DNA of 40,514 nucleotides from Nocardioides sp. GTDB taxonomy: Bacteria; Actinomycetota; Actinomycetes; Propionibacteriales; Nocardioidaceae. The notes beneath the pieces were generated by a model. The model searched no databases, had not been told where the DNA came from, and worked only from the letters and a program-made list of their open reading frames with translations. Positions 23,678 through 31,426 of this stretch are shown here, piece after piece. The stretch lies in contig NZ_JACIXG010000047.1 of assembly GCF_014360585.1 (NCBI RefSeq), positions 1 to 40,514 on the forward strand, written 5' to 3'. Both the position numbers and the translations under genes were made by a program. Position 1 is the first letter of the stretch. Each line of letters opens with the position of its first letter.

Positions 23678-24421
23678 GTGAGCGAGCCAGAGACGACGAC
23701 CGTGGCGGAGGGCGTTGCCCGGATCGAGTGGGCCGCGGGCGAATCCGTCGATGTCGTACGCCGCGAGGTGGCCACCGCGCTGCTCACCCATCATCGGGTG
23801 GAGGCGCTGATCGACCCCGACGACCCTGCCGAGCAGCGCACCGCGACCTGGTCGGGTCTCCATCGTGAGGGCCTGCTCCGGGGCGTCTCGGGCGGCAAGG
23901 ACCGGATGATCTACGCCCGGGTGGCGAGCGATGCTCCGGTGGAGGCTCCCGAGGGCTTCCGGGCGCTGCTCAACTCGTTCCTCCCGCGCAAGCGCGCGAT
24001 CGGGCAGATGCTGGTGCGCGACCCCGAGGACCGGGTGCTGATGTGCCAGCTGACCTACAAGAAGGACTGGGACCTGCCCGGCGGGATCGTGGAGGTCGGC
24101 GAGTCGCCGAAGGTGGCGACCACCCGCGAGATCGAGGAGGAGCTCGCCCTCCTGATCCCCGCCGGCGACCTGCTCCTCACCGACTGGCTGCCGCCCTGGG
24201 GCGGCTGGGACGACGCCATCTGCCTCGTCTTCGACGGCGGCATCCGGCCCTCCTCCATCGTCGAGCAGACCACCCTTCAGCCGCGCGAGATCCGCTCAGT
24301 GGCGTTCTGCACCCTCGACGAGGTCCGCGACCGGGCCGCCGACTTCACCGCTCGCCGGGTCGAGGCCGCTCTCGATGCCCTGCGGGACGGCCGCGGCTAC
24401 ACCGAGTCGGGGCGCCCCTAG
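23678..24421 (+). CDS. NUDIX hydrolase-family protein
   Basis: A 247-residue protein. The C-terminal NUDIX domain (about residues 95-240) has a full Nudix box, GGIVEVGESPKVATTREIEEEL, with the RExxEE residues needed for metal binding and catalysis. The N-terminal 90 residues (VVRREVATALLTHHRVEALIDPDD...LHREGLLRG) resemble the end of a GNAT acetyltransferase or a small winged segment and are not certain. It probably hydrolyses a nucleoside diphosphate derivative. GTG 23678 was chosen as start because the longer frame runs back through the divergent ECF41 promoter and CMD gene. Its own promoter must overlap the ECF41 promoter. Confidence 0.85.
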   Translation: MSEPETTTVAEGVARIEWAAGESVDVVRREVATALLTHHRVEALIDPDDPAEQRTATWSGLHREGLLRGVSGGKDRMIYARVASDAPVEAPEGFRALLNSFLPRKRAIGQMLVRDPEDRVLMCQLTYKKDWDLPGGIVEVGESPKVATTREIEEELALLIPAGDLLLTDWLPPWGGWDDAICLVFDGGIRPSSIVEQTTLQPREIRSVAFCTLDEVRDRAADFTARRVEAALDALRDGRGYTESGRP

Positions 24422-24450
24422 GGCGCGCCGTCTGAAGGCACGCCCCAGGG
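24416..24450. terminator. Hairpin at the end of the NUDIX gene
   Basis: CCCTAGGGCGCGCC pairs with GGCACGCCCCAGGG with few mismatches, starting at the stop codon. It lies between convergent genes and may act in both directions. Confidence 0.45.
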
Positions 24451-24540
24451 CCACTACTCATCGCGACGGTGTCAGCTCAGCGTCGACCACAGCCTGCGGT
24501 CCCGGCGAGAAGGCCAGTGGGTCGGTGGACGCTCGACTCC

Positions 24541-27500
24541 CTACTTGGTGGCGAACGTATACGTGCCGGTCCCGACCTCGAACTCTGCGAACCCGGAGAC
24601 GGTCGACGGCACCTGACGCGCCCCGGCCGGCGTCGTGACCCGGGCACCGTCAGCTGCCGGGACCCGGACGGTCGCGGTGGTGTTCGGCGGGATCGTGACC
24701 TTGAGCCTGACCTTCCCCTGGGTCCGGACCCATGAGCTGGAGATCGTTCCCCGGATCGACTCGTACGAGGACGAGGCCGACTCGACGTCACCGACGAGGG
24801 CCGGCTCGATCACGACCTTCTCCCAGGCCACGGAGTCGTCGGCCTGGCTGATGCCCGCCACCCCGCTGGTGAACCAGGAATCGATCGCGCCGAGCATGTA
24901 GTGGTTCTGGGAGGCACCGGCGCTGGTCCAGCTCTCCGGCAGCGACGTCGCACCGGCGGCGAGGAACTTGCCGTAGCTGATCCCGTCGTCGCGCTGCACC
25001 CAGTCGTGGAGCACGTCGTCGAGCCGTTCCCTGGAGAGCAGGTCGACGGCGGCGTACAGGCCCACCTCACCGACGATGATGTGATCATCGGCATCGCGGA
25101 TCTGCTGCACGAACCTGTCCAACAGGTCAGCTCGCAGATCAGCCGGGACGACGTCCGCTTGCAGCGCCAGGGCCTGGCTGGCCTGGTCGCCGTTGCCGTA
25201 CAGACCAGTCTCCGGGTGGTAGAAGGTCTCGTGGAAGGCGCGGGCCACGTCCGCAGCCTTCCGCTCGTATGCGTCGGCGTCACCGTCACGTCCGAGTGCG
25301 GCAGCGATCCGGCTCATGTGGGTGAGGATCCGGTGGTAGGCCCACGTCTGGGTGAGCGCGGGCGGAGTGGCGGGAGAGGCCGGCGTGATCCAGTCCCCGA
25401 GACCACCGGACACGATTCCATCGGCGGAGTTCGAGGCCAGGTAGTCGGCGTACTCCACCATCTGCGACCAATGGGCGCGCATGGCGCTGTCGTCGCCGTA
25501 CCACTGGTAGATCTGCCACGACGACACGGCCAGGGTCGCGCCCCAGTTGGCGTCGTGCCGGAAAGCCCCGGCAAAGAGAGCGTCCTCCGGCGCGGTGGTC
25601 GGGATCAGCCCGTTGTCCTGCTGGGCGTCCACGACGTCCTGCAACATCTTGCGGTAGTGAGCCTCGATGTCGTAGCCGAAGGCGACGGTGTCGAACACCA
25701 GGTTGGTCTGATCGAGCCAGCCGAGCTTCTCCCGGTGCGGGCAGTCGGTGAAGACGGAGTACATGTTGGACTGCACCGACCGGTCGATGATCCGGTGGAT
25801 CCCGGTCATCTGCGGGTCGGAGGTGGTGAACGAACCGACCGCCCGATCACTGGCACGCAGGACGAGCCCCTTGACCGTCGCTGCGGTCGGAGCGGTGGTC
25901 AGGCCTTCGACCTGGAGGTAGCGGAAACCGTGATAGACGAACCTCGGCGTGAAGGTCTCCTCTCCAGTACCGGCCAGGGTGAACCGGTCCCGGATGTCGC
26001 CGCCGACGCTACCCTGGTCGACGGTGCCGTCGGCCTTGAGCTTCTCGGATGGCCGCATCGTGATCGTGGTTCCGGCCGGGCCGCTCGTCGTCAGCTGCTG
26101 CCAACCGGCGAAGTTGGTGCCGAGGTCGAAGACGTACGTCCCTGCCTTCGGCTCCGTGACGGCAACGGTCTCGAGAGTGTCGACCTCCCGGATCGGCGGG
26201 CTCTGCTGTGCCACCAATTGCGGGTCGCCCGCCGGGGCGCCGATGTCGACCGCGTCGAGCCAGCCGTTGCGGTCCGCGCCGGGCTCGTTCCAGGCGCCGA
26301 GGTCACGACGGGCGTCGTGGTCCTCACCGCCATACCAGTTCGAGAAGGTGACCTCGCCGAGCGTCGACTTGAACGAGGAACCGGTGGCGACCGTCTGGCG
26401 TCGGCCGTCGCGATAGGTGATCTCGAGTTGTCCCATCGCACGTGGGGCGCCGTGGCCAGCAGCCGCCTTCATGTAGCGCTTGGGGATCTCGGGGGTGTTG
26501 AAGACGTTGTAGATCCCGTTGCCGAGCTCGAGACCCCAGGTGTTGCTGCCCTTGCGGAGCAGTCGGGTGACGTCGTACGTCGCGTAGGGCACCCGCACGC
26601 TGTGCTCGGTGTTGCCCGGCTGCAGCAGGTCGGGCGAGACCGGTTCGCCGTTGAGGGAGGCGTCGTAGACGCCCTCGCCGGTGACGTAGAGCCGCGCGGA
26701 GGCGACGTCGCCGCTGGCAGTGAAGTCACGGGCGAGCACCGGCAGGCCCTCCGGAGCGGTGTGCAGGTTGGAGACCGCGGTGACCTTGGTGCGTGGCCCG
26801 ACCTTGGTGAACGTCGTGTCGTCACCGGAGACCGAGACCTGGAAGTCGCGAGGGAAGTTCGGCGTCGTGCCGTAGTCGCTGGGGGCGTCCCACAGCGGAA
26901 AGAGCCGGACCGTGTCGATCGCCTTCGGCTCGCCGAGGTCGATCGTGATGACGATCGGCTCGTCCTGGACGTCGGTCTCCGGGTGGTAGTCGCTGCGGTA
27001 GCCGCGCGGGTCGTCCGTGGTCGTGACCTTGCCGTCGGTCAGGTAGGACGGGTCCCACACACCCGGCTCGGAGTTCTCCTCCGAGGCCGTGACAGTGGCA
27101 CCCTCGGCCAGGTTCTCCCCGTCTGCGCCGCTGCTGATCTCGATCTCGCCGAGCTCGAGACGCGGCTTCCAGTTCGGGTCGTCCAGGGGTTCGCCGGGAC
27201 GACCCAGGTCGACCACGGTCAGTCGTACGTAGCGGGTCTCCTGCGCGCCGATGCTGACGTCCTGATGGAGCGGGGCCGCCCAGCGCTCGTCGGTGATCCA
27301 TCGGCCCTTCCACTCGGACTCATCGAGCAGGCCCATCTCGAAGGAGGCCGGCCGGCTCCACTCGCTCGCCCGGCCGTCGGCGTCCCACACCCTGACCTGC
27401 CACAGTGCCTTGTCACGGGAGGTGAGGCGATCACCGGCGTAGGAGGTCGCCATCACAGTCGAGCGGACTCGGCCGCTGTCCCACAGGTCAGGGTCGCCCA

Positions 27501-27732
27501 GTCGACCACGGGTCGAGGCGACCCGGACCTGGTATGCCGACTGTCGGCTGACCCCGGCGCCGTTGCGCCACTGCAGATCGGGCGTCACGTCATCGATTCC
27601 GATGGGGTCGCTCGTCCCTCCGACGCTGAGGCGCACCGGGGCGGCGCCGCCGGATGGCTCACTGGCGACGGCCGCGGACGGCATCAGGCTGAAGGTTGAT
27701 GCCACGAGGGCAAGGGTGACCAGGGCTCTCAT
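24541..27732 (-). CDS. Secreted alpha-L-rhamnosidase (GH78) with discoidin-like insert
   Basis: A 1063-residue exported glycoside hydrolase that should release L-rhamnose from plant or bacterial glycans. A signal peptide (cut near SAAVASEP) is followed by a fibronectin-like N-terminal domain, a discoidin-like module (about 170-300, with LGEIEISS, NLAEGATVTAS, WDPSYLTDGK), beta domains, and the (alpha/alpha)6 catalytic domain. DCPHREKLGW carries D663 and E668, which match the acidic residues of GH78 enzymes; E933 in LPESW is the probable partner glutamate. AGGAGG lies five bases before ATG 27732. A LacI-type operator lies just upstream. No other rhamnose genes are beside it. Confidence 0.93.
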   Translation of the reverse strand: MRALVTLALVASTFSLMPSAAVASEPSGGAAPVRLSVGGTSDPIGIDDVTPDLQWRNGAGVSRQSAYQVRVASTRGRLGDPDLWDSGRVRSTVMATSYAGDRLTSRDKALWQVRVWDADGRASEWSRPASFEMGLLDESEWKGRWITDERWAAPLHQDVSIGAQETRYVRLTVVDLGRPGEPLDDPNWKPRLELGEIEISSGADGENLAEGATVTASEENSEPGVWDPSYLTDGKVTTTDDPRGYRSDYHPETDVQDEPIVITIDLGEPKAIDTVRLFPLWDAPSDYGTTPNFPRDFQVSVSGDDTTFTKVGPRTKVTAVSNLHTAPEGLPVLARDFTASGDVASARLYVTGEGVYDASLNGEPVSPDLLQPGNTEHSVRVPYATYDVTRLLRKGSNTWGLELGNGIYNVFNTPEIPKRYMKAAAGHGAPRAMGQLEITYRDGRRQTVATGSSFKSTLGEVTFSNWYGGEDHDARRDLGAWNEPGADRNGWLDAVDIGAPAGDPQLVAQQSPPIREVDTLETVAVTEPKAGTYVFDLGTNFAGWQQLTTSGPAGTTITMRPSEKLKADGTVDQGSVGGDIRDRFTLAGTGEETFTPRFVYHGFRYLQVEGLTTAPTAATVKGLVLRASDRAVGSFTTSDPQMTGIHRIIDRSVQSNMYSVFTDCPHREKLGWLDQTNLVFDTVAFGYDIEAHYRKMLQDVVDAQQDNGLIPTTAPEDALFAGAFRHDANWGATLAVSSWQIYQWYGDDSAMRAHWSQMVEYADYLASNSADGIVSGGLGDWITPASPATPPALTQTWAYHRILTHMSRIAAALGRDGDADAYERKAADVARAFHETFYHPETGLYGNGDQASQALALQADVVPADLRADLLDRFVQQIRDADDHIIVGEVGLYAAVDLLSRERLDDVLHDWVQRDDGISYGKFLAAGATSLPESWTSAGASQNHYMLGAIDSWFTSGVAGISQADDSVAWEKVVIEPALVGDVESASSSYESIRGTISSSWVRTQGKVRLKVTIPPNTTATVRVPAADGARVTTPAGARQVPSTVSGFAEFEVGTGTYTFATK

Positions 27733-27741
27733 CGGGCCTCC

Positions 27742-27753
27742 TGAAACGATTCA
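27742..27753. promoter_or_regulatory. LacI-type operator before the rhamnosidase gene
   Basis: TGAAACGATTCA is a near-palindrome with the central CG of LacI-family operators (11 of 12 positions symmetrical apart from one A/T pair). It lies 10 bases upstream of the start codon, next to the ribosome site. Confidence 0.6.
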
Positions 27754-27767
27754 ATCTCCACGGAGAT
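27754..27767. promoter_or_regulatory. Second palindrome beside the LacI-type site
   Basis: ATCTCC-AC-GGAGAT has perfect 6-bp arms and directly abuts the LacI-type operator. It may be a second regulator's site or part of the same control region. Confidence 0.4.
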
Positions 27768-27813
27768 CCAGTATGGCGTACGTCACAGCGAACTCGGAAG
27801 GAGCTCTGCCCGA

Positions 27814-27831
27814 CTGGCCGCATGAGGCCAG
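27814..27831 (-). terminator. Short hairpin after the first EamA gene
   Basis: CTGGCC-GCATGA-GGCCAG, 23 bases after the stop of the DMT transporter on the minus strand. No T-tract; weak candidate. Confidence 0.35.
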
Positions 27832-27853
27832 CCGGTCCAGATCCAGCGAGCGC

Positions 27854-28792
27854 TCAGCGTCTCTCCACGCTCTCGATGAGCTCCGGAGCCGTCGCGACGC
27901 CCTTGCCGGACCGAGGCAGACCCACCACTCCCTGCGCGACGAGCGCCCCGAGCACCAGGAGCGCGCCACCGGCGAGCTCACCGGCGCTCGGCACCTCCCC
28001 GAGCAGCAGCCACGCCGAGCCGATGGCGACCGGCGGCACCAGCAGGATCCACGGGACCACCGACGAGGCCGGATGCTTCGCCAGCAGCGAGTTGAAGATC
28101 CCGTAACCGACGAACGAGGCGAGCACCACGGTGTAGGCCGTCGAGACGAGCGCCTCCCAGCCGAACGCCGCGACCCCCTCGCGGATCCCCTCCGGCCCAT
28201 CGAGAACCAGCGAGAGCGCCAGCAGCGGGAGCGGCACGACCAGTGCGGACCAGACCGTCAGCGAGAGCCCGCCAGGCACCTTGGCCGCGCGGGAGATCAC
28301 GTTGCCGATCGCCCAGGACAGCGCGGCGAGCAGGCACAGCAGGAGGGCCACGACCGGCACGTGCCCACCCCGGCCCAACGCCACGACGACCAGCCCGAGG
28401 GCACCGGCGAGGACCCCGACCGTCTGCAGCCGGCTCGGCCGCTCGCGCAGCACCCCGGCCGCGATGACGATCGTGAGCACGACCTGCGCCTGGAGCACGA
28501 GCCCGGCGAGGCCGGGAGGCATCCCGGCGGCCAAGCTGGTGTAGAGCAGGCCGAACTGGCCCAGGCTCATGAAGACCCCCACGGCGGCGATCACCCGCCA
28601 CGGCGCCTTCGGACGCGGCAGCAGGAAGACCGCCGGGAACGCGACCAGGACGAAGCGCACGGCGAGCAGCAGCAGCGGCGGCACCGACTGTCCGTCGCGC
28701 TCCTCGAGGCCCCAGTCGATGACGACGAAGTTGAAACCCCACAGCACGGCGACGAGAACGGCGAGCAACGAGTCACGGCGATTCACATCCAC
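27854..28792 (-). CDS. EamA-family DMT exporter
   Basis: A 312-residue drug/metabolite transporter with ten predicted membrane spans in two EamA repeats (residues about 10-140 and 150-290). The repeats show the typical starts LLAVLVAVLWGFNFVV and LLLCLLAALSWAIGNVI and the ends with LGEVPSAGELAGGALLVLGALV. It should export a small metabolite such as an amino acid, purine or threonine-like compound; the substrate is unknown. It starts with GTG at 28790-28792; a second GTG two codons later is possible. It is divergent from a LysR regulator, which probably controls it. Confidence 0.9.
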   Translation of the reverse strand: MDVNRRDSLLAVLVAVLWGFNFVVIDWGLEERDGQSVPPLLLLAVRFVLVAFPAVFLLPRPKAPWRVIAAVGVFMSLGQFGLLYTSLAAGMPPGLAGLVLQAQVVLTIVIAAGVLRERPSRLQTVGVLAGALGLVVVALGRGGHVPVVALLLCLLAALSWAIGNVISRAAKVPGGLSLTVWSALVVPLPLLALSLVLDGPEGIREGVAAFGWEALVSTAYTVVLASFVGYGIFNSLLAKHPASSVVPWILLVPPVAIGSAWLLLGEVPSAGELAGGALLVLGALVAQGVVGLPRSGKGVATAPELIESVERR

Positions 28793-28795
28793 CAG

Positions 28796-28839
28796 GATGA
28801 AGGCAAAGACCTTGAAGCACCAGCGAATGATTCTTCATC
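28796..28839. promoter_or_regulatory. Inverted repeat in the EamA/LysR divergent promoter
   Basis: GATGAAG (28796-28802) and CTTCATC (28833-28839) are perfect inverted repeats 30 bp apart inside the 67-bp intergenic region. LysR-type regulators bind such spaced dyads next to their own gene, so this is a candidate autoregulatory site. Confidence 0.45.
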
Positions 28840-28859
28840 GGACGACGTAGCATGGCTTC

Positions 28860-29789
28860 ATGATCGATCTGGCCGCCGTCGTCGCCCTCCGTGCCGTCGA
28901 CACCCACGGCTCGGTGGTCGCGGCCGCCGAGGCCCTCGGCTTCACCCCCAGCGCCGTGTCCCAGCAGGTCAAGCGGCTCGAGCGGCAGGTGGGCGTGCCG
29001 CTCCTGGAGCGGATCGGGCGCGGCGTGACGCTCACCCATGCCGGGCGGCATCTGGTCGAGGAGGGGTCGCGGCTGCTCGCCGACATGGAGTCGCTGGAGT
29101 CAGGGCTGCACGAACAGGCCACGACCGTGGCCGGCCGACTTCGGCTGACCGCCTTCTCGACCGCGATGCGCGGGCTGATCGCACCGGTCGCCGGCGAGCT
29201 CCGCACCGCCCATCCCGAGCTCGCCCTCACCCTCTCCGAGCGGGAGCCGTGGGACACCGTCGAGCTGGTCGCCACCGGCCACAGCGAGATCGGCGTGGTG
29301 CACTCCTGGGGCGACGTACCTCTCTCGATCCCCGACCATCTGGTCACGACCGAGCTCCACCGCGACATCGCCGACGTGATCGCCCATCGCGACCATCCGC
29401 TGGCCCAGCTCGCCAAGGTGACACCGCACGACCTCGTCGCCGAGGACTGGATCGCGACGCCCGAGGGCACGATCTGCCGGCAGTGGCTGAACCGGATGTA
29501 CGCCGGGACGGGTCATCTGCCCCGGATCGCGCACGTCTCGATGGAGTTCGACAGCCATCTGGCGTTGGTACGAGCCGGCCTCGGGATCGCGCTCGTCCCC
29601 CGCCTGGGGCGGGCGGCGCTGGGCGAGGACCTGGTCGCCGTACGTGTCGTCGACCCGGTCCCCACCCGCGAGGTCCTCGCGTTGCACCGGCGCACGATGG
29701 CCGCCTCGCCGGCGGTCACCGCGGTGCTCGCGGCCCTGGCCGCTCGTCCGGCCCCGACGGCTCAGAACAGCGCGGAGGCCAGCGACTGA
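28860..29789 (+). CDS. LysR-family transcriptional regulator
   Basis: A 309-residue LysR-type regulator. The N-terminal winged HTH (residues 1-60) is complete: VALRAVDTHGSVVAAAEALGFTPSAVSQQVKRLERQVGVPLLER. The substrate-binding domain follows (about 90-290). It probably controls the divergent DMT exporter, similar to ArgP/LysG-type systems where exporter and regulator are paired, though the effector cannot be read. The stop lies 28 bases inside the convergent thioredoxin-fold gene, so the two 3' ends overlap. No clear ribosome site precedes the ATG. Confidence 0.92.
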   Translation: MIDLAAVVALRAVDTHGSVVAAAEALGFTPSAVSQQVKRLERQVGVPLLERIGRGVTLTHAGRHLVEEGSRLLADMESLESGLHEQATTVAGRLRLTAFSTAMRGLIAPVAGELRTAHPELALTLSEREPWDTVELVATGHSEIGVVHSWGDVPLSIPDHLVTTELHRDIADVIAHRDHPLAQLAKVTPHDLVAEDWIATPEGTICRQWLNRMYAGTGHLPRIAHVSMEFDSHLALVRAGLGIALVPRLGRAALGEDLVAVRVVDPVPTREVLALHRRTMAASPAVTAVLAALAARPAPTAQNSAEASD

Positions 29790-30721
29790 CGGCCCTTGAG
29801 CACCCGCTCGTCGTCGTTGCCGACCGCGGCGAAGAGGCCCAGCAGGTGCTCGCGCGCCTGGTTGCGCTCGTCCCCGGCCGTACGCCGCACCAGCTCGATC
29901 AGCCGGATGAAGGCGTCCTCGACGTGGCCTCCGAGCAGGTCCAGGTCGGCGACGAGGGTCTGCGCCTCGACGTCGTCGGGCGCGGCCGCGGCGGCCGCAC
30001 GGGCCGCGTTGAGGTCGACGCCCTGCGTACGCTGCAGGACCTTGGCCATCGCCAGTCCGGCGACAGCCTCGGAGTCAGCGGGGTTGGAGGCGATCAGCTT
30101 CTCGTACTCGGCCACGGCCGCGTCGATGTCGCCGCGCTCCAGCGCGTCCTGTGCGGGCGCGTAGCGCGGGTCCATCGCCGGCTCGTCCCCGTCCTCGGTC
30201 GCCGTGGCGCCGCCGAGGGCGTTGGGCTTGTGGCGCCCGCCGATCCCCTGGGTGGTGAGCTGCTGCCCGAGCTGCTGGAAGACCGTGCGCAGCTCCTCGA
30301 GGCCGAGCGCGCCCGGGATCGGCTGGGTGACCGGCCGGCCGTCGAGCAGGATGTAGAGCAGCGGCACCTGGGGCACCTGCAGCGCCTGCGCGATCTGCGG
30401 GTTCTTGTCGATGTCGACGAGGCCGACGAGGAACCGGCCGTCGTACTCCTCCACGACCGTCGAGACGTCGCCCGCATAGGTGACGCTCTCGGGGGCGCGG
30501 GAGGCCGAGTAGAAGACCAGGACGACCGGAGCGGTCATCGAAGCCTCGAGCACCGACTGGAAGAGCTGCTCGTCGACCTCGACGGTATAGGAGCCGACGC
30601 TGCGCCCCTGGGCGGGAGCCGCATCGGCCGGACCGCCGAACGAGGCGGCCTGTGCGGGAGTGGTGCTGGCGAGTCCGGAGAGGTCGACGGCTCCGGGGCG
30701 GGAGAACGGCTGCTGCGTCAT
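29762..30721 (-). CDS. Thioredoxin-fold/TPR protein (YbbN-like), lacking CxxC
   Basis: A 319-residue cytosolic protein. A disordered N-terminus (1-45) is followed by a thioredoxin fold (about 45-160: VVLVFYSASRAPES...VGLVDIDKNPQIAQALQVPQVPLLYILLDGRPV) and a helical TPR-like region (about 190-319: YAPAQDALERGDIDAAVAEYEKLIASNPADSEAVAGLAMAKV). The CxxC of thioredoxin is replaced by SRAP, so it has no dithiol activity and is probably a holdase or co-chaperone like YbbN/CnoX, which also lacks the full motif. A second ATG nine bases upstream is possible; 30721 has AGGA at good spacing. The 3' end overlaps the LysR gene. Confidence 0.9.
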   Translation of the reverse strand: MTQQPFSRPGAVDLSGLASTTPAQAASFGGPADAAPAQGRSVGSYTVEVDEQLFQSVLEASMTAPVVLVFYSASRAPESVTYAGDVSTVVEEYDGRFLVGLVDIDKNPQIAQALQVPQVPLLYILLDGRPVTQPIPGALGLEELRTVFQQLGQQLTTQGIGGRHKPNALGGATATEDGDEPAMDPRYAPAQDALERGDIDAAVAEYEKLIASNPADSEAVAGLAMAKVLQRTQGVDLNAARAAAAAAPDDVEAQTLVADLDLLGGHVEDAFIRLIELVRRTAGDERNQAREHLLGLFAAVGNDDERVLKGRQSLASALF

Positions 30722-30774
30722 GGCTCTCATCCTATGAGCAGGCACCAGCGCGGCGGCCACCCGATGCTGGTTTG

Positions 30775-31278
30775 TCAGACGCTGCCGCGCAGACCGGCGC
30801 GCTGGACGACGCGCTGGATGGTCAGGTCCCGCTCGTTCGGGCGACCGACGAAGTAGATGTTGTTGAGCCCCTGCTCCTGGGCGGCCGACTCGAAGACGAA
30901 GTGGCCGTAGTTGAACATCTGGCCCGTGAACGACTGCTTCACGGTGATGTCGAGAACTCGCGCCAGCGGCATCGTCGCCAGCTCGCTCGAGAGCACACCG
31001 TGGACGCGGAAGATCCGCATGTTGGTGACCACGAACCGGTCCCGGCTGACCACCAGCGACCGCCAGAACGCGTGCCCGACCAGCCCGAAGGCGAGCAGCA
31101 CGATGATCCAAGCGACGTTCATGTTGATCGTCGCCGCCACGATCATCAGCGCCAGCCCGAGGATCACCTCCAGCACGGACTTGATGTAGGCGACCCAGTG
31201 ATGGGTCACCTCGTCGACGACGACCTCACCTTCGTCACGCAGAAGGTGCTTGGAGATGTCGACGCCGAAGAAGTTCAC
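30775..31278 (-). CDS. Bacterial PH-domain (bPH2/DUF304) membrane protein
   Basis: A 167-residue protein. A short cytosolic N-terminus with EVVVDEVTHHW leads to two membrane spans (VLEVILGLALMIVAATINM and VAWIIVLLAFGLVGHAFW) and then a bacterial PH domain (about 95-160): RFVVTNMRIFRVHGVLSSELATMPLARVLDITVKQSFTGQMFNYGHFVFES. Such proteins are conserved in actinobacteria without a clear role; membrane stress has been proposed for related families. It starts with GTG at 31276-31278. The thioredoxin-fold gene lies downstream in the same direction, 53 bases away. Confidence 0.9.
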   Translation of the reverse strand: MNFFGVDISKHLLRDEGEVVVDEVTHHWVAYIKSVLEVILGLALMIVAATINMNVAWIIVLLAFGLVGHAFWRSLVVSRDRFVVTNMRIFRVHGVLSSELATMPLARVLDITVKQSFTGQMFNYGHFVFESAAQEQGLNNIYFVGRPNERDLTIQRVVQRAGLRGSV

Positions 31279-31348
31279 AGGCCCAACGATAGTGATCCCA
31301 AGGCACGAGAGTCGACAGAACGAGCCGTACGCCGGGACATCCTCCCCC

Positions 31349-31426
31349 GAGAGGTCGGTTTCTGAGCGCGAAAGGTCAGTCGTCGGCGTCGAGAACTGAC
31401 TACTGGGCGTCAGGAACCGACTTCTC
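31349..31426. repeat. Nested inverted repeat overlapping the meaB stop
   Basis: Outer arms GAGAGGTCGGTTTCTGAG (from 31349) and CGTCAGGAACCGACTTCTC (to 31426) pair at 17 of 20 positions. Inside them GGTCAGT (31374-31380) pairs with ACTGACT (from 31395). The outer right arm lies within the last meaB codons. The structure may terminate the meaB transcript; its internal near-repeats (GTCGGTT, GTCAGTT) suggest a mobile palindromic element. Confidence 0.5.

Noticed and set aside
24901..27699. Plus-strand frame of 932 codons opposite the rhamnosidase
   Set aside because: Antisense shadow of an unmistakable GH78 gene with signal peptide and catalytic motifs.
27563..30856. Plus-strand frame of 1097 codons running through several genes
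   Set aside because: It crosses the rhamnosidase, both strands of the EamA/LysR pair and the thioredoxin-fold gene; the composition is not protein-like.
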